Source: Calvatia gigantea
Taxonomy: Eukaryota > Basidiomycota > Agaricomycetes > Agaricales > Lycoperdaceae
NCBI GenBank assembly: GCA_025093985.1
Contig: JACAAK010000015.1
Location: 248,001 to 312,000, forward strand
Direction of reading: 5' to 3'
DNA: 64,000 nucleotides
Numbering within the stretch: position 1 is the first letter of the stretch; the number at the start of each line of letters is the position of its first letter. The notes under the pieces were generated by a model. It had not been told where the DNA came from, did not search any database, and worked only from the letters and a program-made list of their open reading frames with translations. The translations under genes and the position numbers were made by a program. This document shows positions 23,252 through 34,396 of the stretch, one piece after another.

Positions 23252-23549
23252 CTATTCGGTTTTTGTTGCCTACACACTTTGCGCCCCCGGTCACCGGGAA
23301 GTGTCGAGATGTGATGTCCGCAAGGCAATGTGCTCTGGCTTCGGCCTCATGTACAGCAGCCCTCAGTGGGCACTAACTCAAATTCTGGTTCTTCGTTTAT
23401 CTAAACCTTTAACATTCTCTTTGTACATTGGATAATTGCATATATGTGGAGCTGTGGATTTCCTTAAAAAAAGACGGGCTGTGACAATAGAGCTGATGCT
23501 GATAATCCGAGTGCGGTGTAGGGGTGGCATGCTTCTGATTGCGGAAGTA

Positions 23550-25154
23550 CAGTAAGGGACAAAACCGTTCCAATGTTTTGAACTTTTCAGAAGATCAGCT
23601 CATAACTCAAGGACTACTGTGGCTGTGCACTTCCTAATTTAATTGTAGATAGTCCAGTATCTTATCTAATCATATGCAAAGTATGATTATGTAATCCTTT
23701 GTTTTGGGGGAGTTATTAATTAATTAATATTTTAAGTACATTGGAACAGTTTTGTCCCTCTCAAATTCTGAGCACATGACTTCGTTTATTGCAATCAAAT
23801 AAATACAAATAAAATCATGTGACCATGTAGGGTGATGTATAAATGGATGTGCTTATTCTCAGGTGCAAATTAACTCCCCCACTATACCTTTACAACTATA
23901 TGCGCTCTCTTTCCTCTACTCAGACCAATAGAGTCCTCTCTTACCTGGACCAAGGGAAATCTGCTCATCATATTGCTTCTATTACTGGTCTGGGAGTCAG
24001 TACTATTTCTAGGATTCGCTCCAAACATAGATCAACACTTTCCAAATCTGTTGGTGGCCGCCCATCTAAACTTTCTCCCTCTGATATCCACTATTCTGTT
24101 CGCCTCATCACCTCTCGCAAGGCTGACAATGCCTCCCAAGTCACCAAATCACTTCAAAATGTTATTGCCCAGCCTGTATCCACCAAAACAGTGTGCAGGG
24201 CACTCAGAGGAGCTGGAATGAAGGCTGTAGTCAAGCGGAAACGACCTAAACTTACTGCTGTCCATAGGAGGAAAAGGTTGGAGTGGGCAGAAGCACATGT
24301 TAACTGGACCCTGGAGGACTGGAAGAGGGTTATTTGGACAGATGAGTCCAAAATCAATCGGTTTGGATCAGATGGAAGGGTTTGGGTATGGAAAAAGGCA
24401 GGAGAGGGGCTGAATGATAGATTGGTTGAGGGAACAGTCAAGTTTGGTGGAGGAAATGTGATGATCTGGGGTTGTATGCTGTGGGATGGAGTGGGGTTTG
24501 CCACTAAAATTGAAGGGAAGATGGATGCTGACCTTTATGTTCAAATTTTGGGGGATGAACTAAAGAGGAGCATCAGGTGGTATGGGAAGAATGAGGAGGA
24601 TATGGTCTTCCAACAGGACAATGACCCCAAATACAAGAGCAAAAAGGCTACAAACTGGCTAGATGAGTCTGAATTGGAGGTTATGGTATGGCCCCCACAG
24701 TCTCCAGACCTTAATCCCATTGAACATCTCTGGACTCACCTCAAGAATAAGCTGGGAGAGTATGATACTCCTCCTGATAGCATGAATACCCTATGGGAGA
24801 GGATACAAAAGGAGTGGGATGACATAGAACCAGAAGTGTGTCAGAATCTGATAGAGAGTATGCCTAGGAGGGTCCAGGCAGTTTTACAGGCCAAGGGAGC
24901 TTATACCAGGTACTAGAATACCCATTTTGTATATAAATTTCAAGAGGGACAAAACTGTTCCAATGCACTTAAAATATTAATTAATTAATAACTCCCCTAA
25001 AACAAAGGATTACATAATCATACTTTGCATATGATTAGATAAGATACTGGACTATCTACAATTAAATTAGGAAGTGCACAGCCACAGTAGTCCTTGAGAT
25101 ATGAGCTGATCTTCTGAGAAGTTCAAAACATTGGAACGGTTTTGTCCCTTACTG
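23550..25154 (+). mobile_element. Complete Tc1/mariner element A (1,605 bp)
   Basis: Starts CAGTAAGGGACAAAACCG and ends with its reverse complement. It is flanked by TA (23,548-23,549 and 25,155-25,156). The paralogous sequences at 13,956 and 38,086 lack it, confirming the ends. The arms are unusually long (23,550-23,759 and 24,945-25,154, 210 bp each). Element D at 55,476 is a near-identical copy of the same length, and remnants lie at 30,251-31,558 and 33,963-34,394. Confidence 0.95.
23843..24916 (+). CDS. Tc1/mariner DD34E transposase, element A
   Basis: An open 357-residue transposase that would cut and paste its own element at TA sites. The N-terminal paired-like DNA-binding region (residues about 20-115) includes two helix-turn-helix units, LDQGKSAHHIASITGLGVST and the NASQVTKSLQNV region, with the GRPSKLS linker between. 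The catalytic triad is D in IWTDESKI, D in VFQQDNDPK and E in SPDLNPIEHLW, with 34 residues between the second D and the E. Two differences from copy D are Cys for Arg in KTVCRALRG and Tyr for His in DNDPKYK; the His is usual in the family. Both are C-to-T changes. Translation starts 293 bp inside the left end. The activity of this copy may be reduced. Confidence 0.93.
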   Translation: MDVLILRCKLTPPLYLYNYMRSLSSTQTNRVLSYLDQGKSAHHIASITGLGVSTISRIRSKHRSTLSKSVGGRPSKLSPSDIHYSVRLITSRKADNASQVTKSLQNVIAQPVSTKTVCRALRGAGMKAVVKRKRPKLTAVHRRKRLEWAEAHVNWTLEDWKRVIWTDESKINRFGSDGRVWVWKKAGEGLNDRLVEGTVKFGGGNVMIWGCMLWDGVGFATKIEGKMDADLYVQILGDELKRSIRWYGKNEEDMVFQQDNDPKYKSKKATNWLDESELEVMVWPPQSPDLNPIEHLWTHLKNKLGEYDTPPDSMNTLWERIQKEWDDIEPEVCQNLIESMPRRVQAVLQAKGAYTRY

Positions 25155-25156
25155 TA

Positions 25157-25552
25157 TGTTTATTCCAGCATCCTACATGTCATTTCCCTTGTTCATCCGC
25201 ATTTATTCCTCGAGCCCACTCAATGGACTCTAAGGAGAGGGCTGCGATTGTCATTGATGAAAAAATTATCGCCCAAGCCCATGGTAGGAGAATGATGATA
25301 TGGAAAAGAGTGGGGGTGTGTGAGTGGGTTGGGGGGCTATTCATGTAGCGTTTGTTGAATGTCCTATTGTCGACGGATAAATGAGCTACTAAGTACTCAG
25401 GTACCAAGTATGGACACATAATTTATAGGAGCTCTGCAGACCATTTCAACTGAAAAATTAGAGTAAGTAGATACTTGGGATTTTTCCTTGTGAAAGCACG
25501 GCACACCCCTACTTAAAAATTGAGTCCAAGCCTACTTCTCCAACGCTGGGGT
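25157..25552. other. Intergenic flank of Tc1 element A
   Basis: Continuation of the duplicated intergenic sequence seen at 13,958-14,362. No gene. Confidence 0.6.
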
Positions 25553-25780
25553 GTTGAAGAGATGGGGTGGCGATTCAAAACAAGTAATTAGGGGGCATTG
25601 TGACTGTGTCCGCCAGTCATGCTCAAGGCCAAAATCCAGGAGATGGAAAACCGAAAAAGAATGAGGAAAAACGAGAACTGAGAGAGACGACGTCAGTAAG
25701 CACGCCGTAGAAAGAGTCGAGATACATAGAGCGTATCTGACAACGATAGATCCTTACCAATTACTCACCAGTATCTCTCC
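25553..25780 (-). repeat. LTR-like remnant at the start of the tandem duplication
   Basis: TGAAGAGATGGGG start with the GTGACTGTGTCC..CAGTCA core. The left breakpoint of the 3.64 kb duplication (about 25,628) lies inside it. Another partial copy lies at 41,220-41,370 as the beginning of unit 2. Confidence 0.4.
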
Positions 25781-25834
25781 AGCCGAAATAACCCACACTC
25801 AGAGTCAAAACAATACACTCAATCAACATCTTCA

Positions 25835-25995
25835 ATATCTATATCCTTCTTCAATTCCTCTACAGCTGGTCGCTGAGTGGCGCCCTCTATCACATTCTTT
25901 GTCACATTCATGGCGGTGGCAGTGGCTTTCCTCCACCATTCCACCACCTCCAGAGATCTAAGTACTACCTTATCCCAGTGTGGAGGCTGGAAACC
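25835..25995 (-). pseudogene. Cysteine-rich family, exon 2 tail relic I
   Basis: Minus-strand sequence matching the end of exon 2 (VVERLRxxTAAAMNV region and the acidic end) without the zinc motifs. Its duplicate is at 41,424-41,590. Confidence 0.5.
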
Positions 25996-26474
25996 GGCTG
26001 GCTATAAAACGAACAACCGAACATCCACCCACCACTAGCTCTCAAGACGAAGTCCTTGTGTTATTGTCCGTATAATTTCCGTCAACCCTTTTTGATTCCC
26101 GCGCACACACCCCCCTTCCTTGTGTTGGGCTATCCTCTACTTACCTCCAATCTACCACTACTCTCTTTAATTCTGTAGCACTTCAGTTCCATGATATTTC
26201 ACAGTAGTTTACAATGCGCATGGACTCAGTTTCTCAGTATATAAGACCCATGAGCAGTAATAGCACATCATCGAATATACAGGATTCCACTCTCTCCCTG
26301 TCTATTGCCTTGTCTCTGAAACCTCGTTATCTCTCAGTCTACTCTTGTGTCCTTGAGCCGGATGAGTTCGGTTTGAGGACTTATCTTCTCAGATTGCAGT
26401 GCGGATCAGGCTCACTGTTCCAACCTCCCCGTTATGGTCTATCAACAAAGTCTCATGACCTAGACTGAGCCTCT

Positions 26475-26882
26475 TGTTGAATCTCGATCCGTACCAATAC
26501 GTTGGTTCAGTCTATTTATAGCTGAAACGGCTTCTTGAGTACTTCACTCTTGAAGAGAGATAACGAACAATGTACTAGACCGCACTCTAGGTTGCTGGTC
26601 ATGGTCTATTAAATAGAACAATGTACGCAGTATGCTCTGTATATGCTACTGGCAGATAAGACCTCACCTGTATTAGGTAGAACGGCGCACAGACCAGGGA
26701 CATTAGTTATATAAGACCTATGTAGTATGCGTATATTCTTTAGACAATCCAGTCTACTCTTCTTCATCATACCGCTAAGATATCCACTAGCTACGGTCTA
26801 TAACTACCATCTCAACAAACCCAGTGAGTACGACTCCCCTCCGCCACTAGCGATATGCTATCGTGGTGTACTCGTCTTAACA
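26475..26882 (+). repeat. Copia 5-prime LTR (408 bp)
   Basis: TGTT...AACA ends. It is followed at once by the primer-binding site. TATA-like TATTTATA lies near 26,512. Partial copies are at 37,350-37,632 (inverted) and 38,216-38,416. Confidence 0.88.
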
Positions 26883-26894
26883 GGTTATGGGCCC
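26883..26894 (+). promoter_or_regulatory. Copia primer-binding site (initiator tRNA-Met half)
   Basis: GGTTATGGGCCC directly abuts the LTR. This is the sequence by which copia-type elements pair with the anticodon-side half of initiator methionine tRNA. Confidence 0.75.
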
Positions 26895-27079
26895 CGACCG
26901 CCGCTCACTCCGACCACGTTTAACAACGCTGGTAGAGTGTAGGAGGCTACGGTCGTACGCAACCTGGGAGACGGTGGTCCTTTGGTCCATTTGATCCCTG
27001 AGTCTGCCCCATGTTGCGACGCGTGCATTACGCACTGCAGTCCTACATGATGCTAATGCGTGTTTACCCTATCTTAGAT

Positions 27080-27206
27080 ATGTCCAAACTGGCCCCTGCT
27101 CCGCAGGGCTTTGTTCAAACCCCTAGCGGGCAGCTTCCCGTCCTTACAGGGACGGGTAACTACACTATCTGGTCGCTTCGCCTTCGGTCTGCACTGATGT
27201 GCATTT
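27080..27206 (+). pseudogene. Copia gag N-terminal fragment
   Basis: It encodes MSKLAPAPQGFV and TGTGNYTIWSLRLRSAL, the usual start of copia gag, then stops matching at about 27,200-27,210. There the sequence switches to the 3-prime end of pol in the opposite orientation, so this is a rearrangement joint. Confidence 0.75.
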
Positions 27207-30200
27207 CCTTAAACGACTGCTCCTGGACCGGATGGGATTTCTCTGGAGCGAAAATCAGTCCTAATTCAGGGCGGAAGAGATTGATTTTGGTTATGCCAAG
27301 ATTCTTTGTAAAGATATCGGCAGGATTGTCTTGTGAAGACACATCACCAATAACAATAATACCCTCCTCAACTAATTCTCGCACATAGTGGTAATGAATA
27401 TCCACGTGCTTCGATCATTTTTCAACAATGGGATTTTCAGTCCAAAATTTGGACCCATCGTTGTCACCGTAGAGAATAGGAGTTGGGTGCTCAATCTTGA
27501 GCTCCTCCAGAAGTTGTGACAGCCATTTCACTTGTCGTGAAGCATCAGACAATTCTTTATATTCCGCCTCAGTGGACGATAATGAAACTGTCTTTTGTTG
27601 CCGCAAAGTCCAGGTGACAGCACTGGACGCGATCATACAAACATTTCCCGATACAGATCGGTGGGTTTCTGTATCTTGAGCCCAATCCGAGTCACTGAGA
27701 CATTCCAACGTCACTGTCGGTTTCCCAGTATCGCCTTCATATTTCAATGCATAGTTCCTTGTCATAAACAAGTACTTTAATACATGAATTCCAGCGCGAT
27801 AGTGCTCGGGTGCGGGGTTAGCGGCATGTTGTGCCAGCTTAACTACGGCAAAGGCTATGTCAGGCCTAGTACCAATCATCAAGTACATTAAAGATCCAAC
27901 CAATTGTTGGTACTTTAGACGGAAGGGAGTTGTCGTAGTGTCTTTGTTTGTCATGAACTGAAAGCCGGCTGGTAATGGTGTTTTAGCCGCGGCAGACTGT
28001 GGAACCTGGAAGCGCTGCAAGATCTTATCCAGGTATTTCACCTGTTGGATGAAGATTTGTCTCTTGGAGCGATTCCTAGAGATTTTCATCCCAAGGAATT
28101 CTTCACAGGGACCATGATCTCTGCATTCCCACTTTTTGGTGAACTTTCCCTTCAACTCATTGAGGAGGGGGGAGTTTTTCTTTCCCAAGAAATTTACGTC
28201 ATCAACATAAACAATGGCTATTACAAGCTCTTTCGTCTTTGGATGTCTGTAAAAGTATACAGCATAGTCAGATTTGCAGCGGGTAAATCCCAGCTCAATC
28301 ATAGATTGATGCAATTCTTTCCACCACTGGTGACCGGCTTGTTTAAGGCCGTAAATCACTCATTTAAGTCTCCATACTTTCCCTTCCTGCCTGGGGAGTC
28401 GAAATCCTTCGGGCTGTTCCATGTATATTTCCTCATCCAATTTGCCATATAGATAGGCTGTTTTTACGTCAATGCTGTGCATATCCCAATCATGGATTGC
28501 AGCGAGTGCGAAGCTTACGTGCGCTGACTCGTAGCGGACAACTGGTGAGAAAAGCTCATTATAATCGATGCCTTCAATCTGTGAGAAGCCCTTCGCAACT
28601 AAGCAAGCTCGCAGGCAGCCATCCGACTTTTCGAGAAATACCCAACGGTTTTTAACCGTCCTCCTTCCTTTCGGAAGATCTACCAATTCATATACTCCCC
28701 GTTTCTTTAATGCATCGAGTTTCTCGATACACGCAGCCATCCATTTTGCCTTAACAGGCTCAGGAAGCTTGAGCATGTCACGGAAAGTTTCGGGCTCTCC
28801 GTGTGCGGTATTATGTACCGTCTGTATCAAGAAATCGATTAGCTTTACTCCTCCCTTAGCGACAAGCCTTTCAATGTCCATATCATTTACATCATGAGAT
28901 GTTGGATCATTGTTTTCAGGCATGGGCGGCAGTTCTGGATGTGGAGGGAGCTGAAATGGTGGCAAATCAAAGGGTTGTGGCAGATACCGCTCAGCACGAA
29001 CTCTTTGCCTCACATATTCAGGATGGTTAGTCCTTGCTCTTCGCTCATGAATTATCTCGTCTAGAGGGGCATTTGCGTGTACGCGCTGCCTTTGCCTCTG
29101 CTGCTCTTGTTGGTGAGTCCGATCTATTTCTCTTTCAATTGAAATTGGACGTCTGTTCTCTCCATATGTATTATCTGGTCTGACAGGAGGCCTGCCTTGT
29201 CGTTCAGAACGATGCGGCTCTACCTAATCAGAACCAACAGCACGACATTTGGGAACAGGGATTGGGAATTCCTCGTTCTCGGTATCCCATACATCCCTGT
29301 CCACATGCCAATTATCACGTAAATCAGGCTCCTCCTCAACGGTCGTTCCACGTGAAGGTGGCGACTCAGGTGGGGGAACCCAAGGTGGTGTATTGCCAGG
29401 TGATGGCCGTCGTGAATCAATGCTGTCTGGCGGAGTAGAATCTCACCGGGGTAAAGGAGGTATAGGCGGAGAATATTTCGGTTTAGATGGCGGGGAAACT
29501 GGAGGTAATGTAACTGGATGATCAGGTGGAGGTGGAACAATTCCAGTGTCATCTGAAGATGGCGGAATAGGTGGTTGATCCTCTAATCCTGGTCTAGGCA
29601 GATTTCTCTCTCTTCTGTGATTAGACCGGTTACTGCTATCCGGTACTGAATCGGGGCATTTGGGAAAATATCCCTCATTGAATAAGGCATTTGGTGATAT
29701 AAAAATCACATTGCCTGTCGTGTGCCGCATAAAGATGTAGTTTTTACTACCTTTATATCCAAGAAAGATCATAATCTCGGATTTTGCGGACAATTTGTTT
29801 GGGTGGATCTCATCGGGTAAGTATATGTACGTGCTGCATCCAAACACACGAATATGGGACAAATCTGGCTTTTCCCTCAAATAACACTCAAAAGGTGTCT
29901 TCCACTGCAGATGCTGGACTGGCGTGCGATTATATAAATGCACAGCTGTGTTCAACGCAAATTCCCACCACGAGTCAGGTAGATATGCCTGTAGCCTTAT
30001 AGCTTGAGCTTTCTCATATAGGGTGTGGTTCAGTCTCTCTGCTCTCCCATTTTGCTGATGCGCATAGGGGGCAGTGGTCTCGTGGGTTATTCCATGCGCC
30101 GCAAGTCCTGCCAATAATTTCTCATTGACATATTCTCCTCCATTATCAGTGCGAAGTCGTTTGACTTGCATTCCGGAGAGGTTCTCTAATGCACTGATCA

Positions 30201-30248
30201 GCTGAATGAGCTTTTCAGAAGCCTCAGACTTCTTTCGAAGGAGGACTA
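27205..30248 (-). pseudogene. Copia pol: integrase C-part, reverse transcriptase and RNase H
   Basis: Reading leftward from 30,248: integrase core (LRTDNGGEYVNE, QQNGRAERLN), the FGYKGSKNY region, a proline-rich linker, reverse transcriptase (WVFLEKSDG, LVAKGFSQIEGIDY, IYGLKQAGHQWW, YVDDVNFL) and RNase H (SDSDWAQD, SLSSTEAEYKEL, DNPADIFTKNL). The frame is continuous except for TGA codons where arginine is expected: after PPLPR (29,443), between WRLK and VIYGLKQ (28,360), and after IVEK (27,415). At the first, the sister copy at 33,300 reads CGA. Catalytic residues are kept. The 5-prime part of the same copy lies at 34,397-36,930, separated by a Tc1 insertion. Confidence 0.85.
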
Positions 30249-30250
30249 TA

Positions 30251-31558
30251 CAGTAAGGGACAAAACCGTTCCAATGTTTTGAACTTCTCAGAAGATCAGC
30301 TCATATCTCAAGGACTACTGTGGCTGTGCACTTCCTAATTTAATTGTAGATAGTCCAGTATCTTATCTAATCATATGCAAAGTATGATTATGTAATCCTT
30401 TGTTTTAGGGGAGTTATTAATTAATTAATATTTTAAGTGCATTGGAACAGTTTTGTCCCTCTTGAAATTTATATACAAAATGGGTATTCTAGTACCTGGT
30501 ATAAGCTCCCTTGGCCTGTAAAACTGCCTGGACCCTCCTAGGCATACTCTCTATCAGATTCTGACACACTTCTGGTTCTATGTCATCCCACTCCTTTTGT
30601 ATCCTCTCCCATAGGGTATTCATGCTATCAGGAGGAGTATCATACTCTCCCAGCTTATTCTTGAGGTGAGTCCAGAGATGTTCAATGGGATTAAGGTCTG
30701 GAGACTGTGGGGGCCATACCATAACCTCCAATTCAGACTCATCTAGCCAGTTTGTAGCCTTTTTGCTCTTGTGTTTGGGGTCATTGTCCTGTTGGAAGAC
30801 CATATCCTCCTCATTCTTCCCATACCACCTGATGCTCCTCTTTAGTTCATCCCCCAAAATTTGAACATAAAGGTCAGCATCCATCTTCCCTTCAATTTTA
30901 GTGGCAAACCCCACTCCATCCCACAGCATACAACCCCAGATCATCACATTTCCTCCACCAAACTTGACTGTTCCCTCAACCAATCTATCATTCAGCCCCT
31001 CTCCTGCCTTTTTCCATACCCAAACCCTTCCATCTGATCCAAACCGATTGATTTTGGACTCATCTGTCCAAATAACCCTCTTCCAGTCCTCCAGGGTCCA
31101 GTTAACATGTGCTTCTGCCCACTCCAACCTTTTCCTCCTATGGACAGCAGTAAGTTTAGGTCGTTTTCGCTTGACTACAGCCTTCATTCCAGCTCCTCTG
31201 AGTGCCCCTGCGCACTGTTTTGCGTGGATACAGGCTGGGCAATAAATTTTGAAGTGATTTTGGTGACTTTGGAGGCATTGTCAGCCTTGCGAGAGGTGAT
31301 GAGGCGAACAGAATAGTGGATATCAGAGGGAGAAAGTTTAGATGGGCGGCCACCAACAGATTTGGAAAGTGTTGATCTCTGTTTGGATGCGAATCCTAGA
31401 AATAGTACTGACTCCCAGACCAGTAATAGAAGCAATATGATGAGCAGATTTCCCCTTGGTCCAGGTAAGAGAGGACTCTATTGGTCTGAGTAGAGGAAAG
31501 AGAGCGCATATAGTTGTAAAGGTATAGTGGGGGAGTTAATTGCACCTGAGAATAAGCA
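30251..31558 (-). mobile_element. Tc1/mariner element B, 5-prime truncated
   Basis: The right terminal arm and most of the transposase gene are in inverted orientation, with an intact end CAGTAAGGGAC next to TA (30,249-30,250). Homology to element A stops at about 31,558, at the A position 23,844 (just after the transposase start). Together with 33,963-34,394 it represents one original insertion into the copia integrase. Confidence 0.88.
30489..31556 (-). pseudogene. Tc1/mariner transposase, frameshifted
   Basis: Residues from KAVVKRKRPKLTAVHRRKRL to the C-terminus (30,489-31,187) are open and keep all three catalytic residues, including DNDPKHK. Upstream, small indels near 31,210-31,250 and 31,380-31,400 change the frame in the DNA-binding region. 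No functional product. Confidence 0.85.
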
Positions 31559-33962
31559 CGAAGCGCGCGCAAGGCGCTTCCCCTTCTGCTTATTCCGCTG
31601 GTATTACTAAGCTGGAAAGTAAGATGAATGCTACATATACCGTGAATAATCACGAGTATTCAGACAAGTTGAGGTCAGATCTCCACGAAGAGCATGAGGA
31701 TCTTAATCAGATCATCACATATCACATCTGTGACTTGTCTCAGTGCCAAAAGTGTCGAGAAGAAGGGAATAAACACTCTGTGAATAACGCAGACTGGCTC
31801 CTCGATTCTGGAGCATCGTACCATGTCACCGGTTATCTCTCTGATTTCGCAGAGGTTAAGATGGGCCATTTCGGGCTTATACAAGCCGCTGGCAACCGGA
31901 TTTATGAAATGACAGGACGAGGGTCTGTGATTTTCCAGCATGACGTGTCAGACAAGGGAAAGTCCAGGAGCGCTACCTCGTGTATTGCGCCGGTCTTTTA
32001 CATCAAAGAAATCACAGAACGGTTAATGTCCTCCGGCCAGATTCTTCGGAACGGCTACGTTTTAGAGGCAACCGTTAAAGGAACCACCATCCGTGATAAA
32101 TCAGGAAGAGCTGTAATATCCGCCTGGCCTCATCGTTTGTTTAAAAACAACGTACATACGGTGCACACGTATGTCTTGCACAACAGCAAGGAGAACCCAG
32201 TAGCGTTGACATTACGCCAACTTGATTATATCGACTGGCATCGTCGAATGGGACACCCTTCGGATCGCGCGCTCTCCGAGCTTCCAAAGCACGTTGAGGG
32301 CATCGCGTCAATTCCCGCACCATCTACTCGGAAAGGCATTTGCGACGGCTGTGCCAAGGGGAAAATGCATAATAACCCCTTCCCGATTAACTCCAAGTGA
32401 GCCACCGCAGTCTTTGAGCTATGTCACTCAGACTTGCTGGAACTGCCCGTCATTAGCTACCACAAATATAAATGGGCGATGACGTTCCTTGACGACTTTT
32501 CTTCTCACACACATGTAGTCCTCCTTCGAAAGAAGTCTGAGGCTTCTGAGAAGCTAATTCAGCTAATCAGTGCGTTGGAGAACCTCTCCGGAATGCGAGT
32601 CAAACGACTTCGCACTGATAATGGAGGAGAATATGTCAATGAAAGGTTATTGGCAGGACTCGCGGCGCGTGGAATTACCCATGAGACCACTGCTCCCTAT
32701 GCACATCAGCAAAATGGGAGAGCAGAGCGACTGAACCGCACCCTACACGAGAAAGCCCAAGCTATAAGGCTACAGGCATGTCTACCTGACTCGTGGTGGG
32801 AATTTGCGTTGAATACAGCTGTGCATTTATATAATCGCACACCAGTCCAGCGTCTGCAATGGAAGACACCTTTTGAGTGTTATTCAAGGGAAAAGCCAAA
32901 TTTGTCCCATATCCGTGTGTTTGGATGCGGCGCATATGTTTATCTACCCGATGAGATCCGCCCAAACAAATTGTCCGCAAAATCCGAGATTATGATCTTT
33001 CTTGGATACAAAGACAGTAAAAATTACGTCTTTATGCGGCACACGGCAGGCAATGTGATCTTCATATCACCAAACGCCTTGTTCGACGAGGGATATTTCC
33101 CTAAATGCCCCGATTCAGTGCCGGATAGCAGTAACCGGCCCAATCACGGAGGAGAGAGAAACCTGCCTAGACCAGGATTAGGGAATGAACCACCTATTCC
33201 GCCATCTTCGGATGACGCAGGAATTGTTCCACCTCCACCTGATCATCCAATACCGTTACCTCCGGTTGCTCCACCATTCAAACCGAAATATTCTCCGCCT
33301 TCACCTCCTTTACCCCGGCGAGATTCTACTCCGCCAGACAGCATTGATTCACGACGGCCATCACCTGGCAATACGCCACCTTGGGTTCCCCCACCTGAGT
33401 CGCCACCTTCGCGTGGAACGACTGTTGAGGAGGAGCCTGATGTACATGATAATTGGCATGTGGACAGAGATGTATGGGATACCGAGAACGAGGAATTCCC
33501 AATCCCTGTTCCCAAACGTCGAGCTGTTGGTTCTGATCAGGTAGAGCCGCGTCGTTCTGAACGACAAGGCAGGCCTCCTGTCAGACCAGGTAATACATAT
33601 GGAGATAACAGGCGTCCAATTTCGATTGAAAGAGAAATAGATCGGACTCACCGACAAGAGCAGCAGAGGCAAAGGCAGCGCGTACGCGCCAATGCCCCTC
33701 CAGACGAAATTATTCGTGAGCGAAGAGCAAGGACTAACCATCCTGAATATGTGAGGCAAAGAGTTCGTGCTCAGCGGTACCCGCCACAACCCTTTGATCT
33801 GCCTCCATTTCAGCTCCCTCCACGTCCGGAACTGCCGCCTATGCCTGAAAACAATGATCCAACATCTCACGATGTAAATGATATGGACATTGAAAGGCTT
33901 GTCGCTGAGGGAGGAGTAAAGTTGATCGATTTCTTGATACAGACGGTACATAATACCGCAGC
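31559..33962 (+). pseudogene. Copia fragment: protease to integrase and linker
   Basis: A second copia piece, in the opposite orientation to its neighbours, lying inside the Tc1 element. It has the aspartic protease LLDSGASYHVTG (about 31,798-31,835), the gag-pre-integrase HHCC (WHRRMGHPSDRAL, GICDGCAKGKMH), a TGA stop at 32,398 where the sister copy at 34,515 has CGA, then integrase core LRTDNGGEYVNE and QQNGRAERLN and the proline-rich linker to QTVHNTA. It ends at 33,962, before reverse transcriptase. Confidence 0.85.
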
Positions 33963-34394
33963 ATAGAAGCAATATGATGAGCAGATTCCCTTGGTCCAGG
34001 TAAGAGAGGACTCTATTGGTCTGAGTAGAGGAAAGAGAGCGCATATAGTTGTAAAGGTATAGTGGGGGAGTTAATTTGCACCTGAGAATAAGCACATCCA
34101 TTTATACATCACCCTACATGGTCACATGATTTTATTTGTATTTATTTGATTGCAATAAACGAAGTCATGTGCTCAGAATTTGAGAGGGACAAAACTGTTC
34201 CAATGTACTTAAAATATTAATTAATTAATAACTCCCCCAAAACAAAGGATTACATAATCATACTTTGCATATGATTAGATAAGATACTGGACTATCTACA
34301 ATTAAATTAGGAAGTGCACAGCCACAGTAGTCCTTGAGTTATGAGCTGATCTTCTGAAAAGTTCAAAACATTGGAACGGTTTTGTCCCTTACTG
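33963..34394 (-). mobile_element. Tc1/mariner element C, left-end fragment
   Basis: The left terminal arm and the first part of the transposase gene (A positions 23,550 to about 23,983), inverted, ending ...CCCTTACTG at 34,394 next to TA. It overlaps the content of fragment B by about 140 bp. Confidence 0.88.
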
Positions 34395-34396
34395 TA

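Noticed and set aside
24154..24504. Minus-strand open frame opposite the Tc1 transposase (MANPTPSHSIQPQ...)
   Set aside because: Antisense shadow of the transposase; it recurs only because the transposase recurs.
30251..34394. Two independent Tc1 insertions in the copia complex
   Set aside because: The outer flanks (GTCCTCC side and CACACA side) join to one continuous copia sequence with a single TA, so one insertion was split later.
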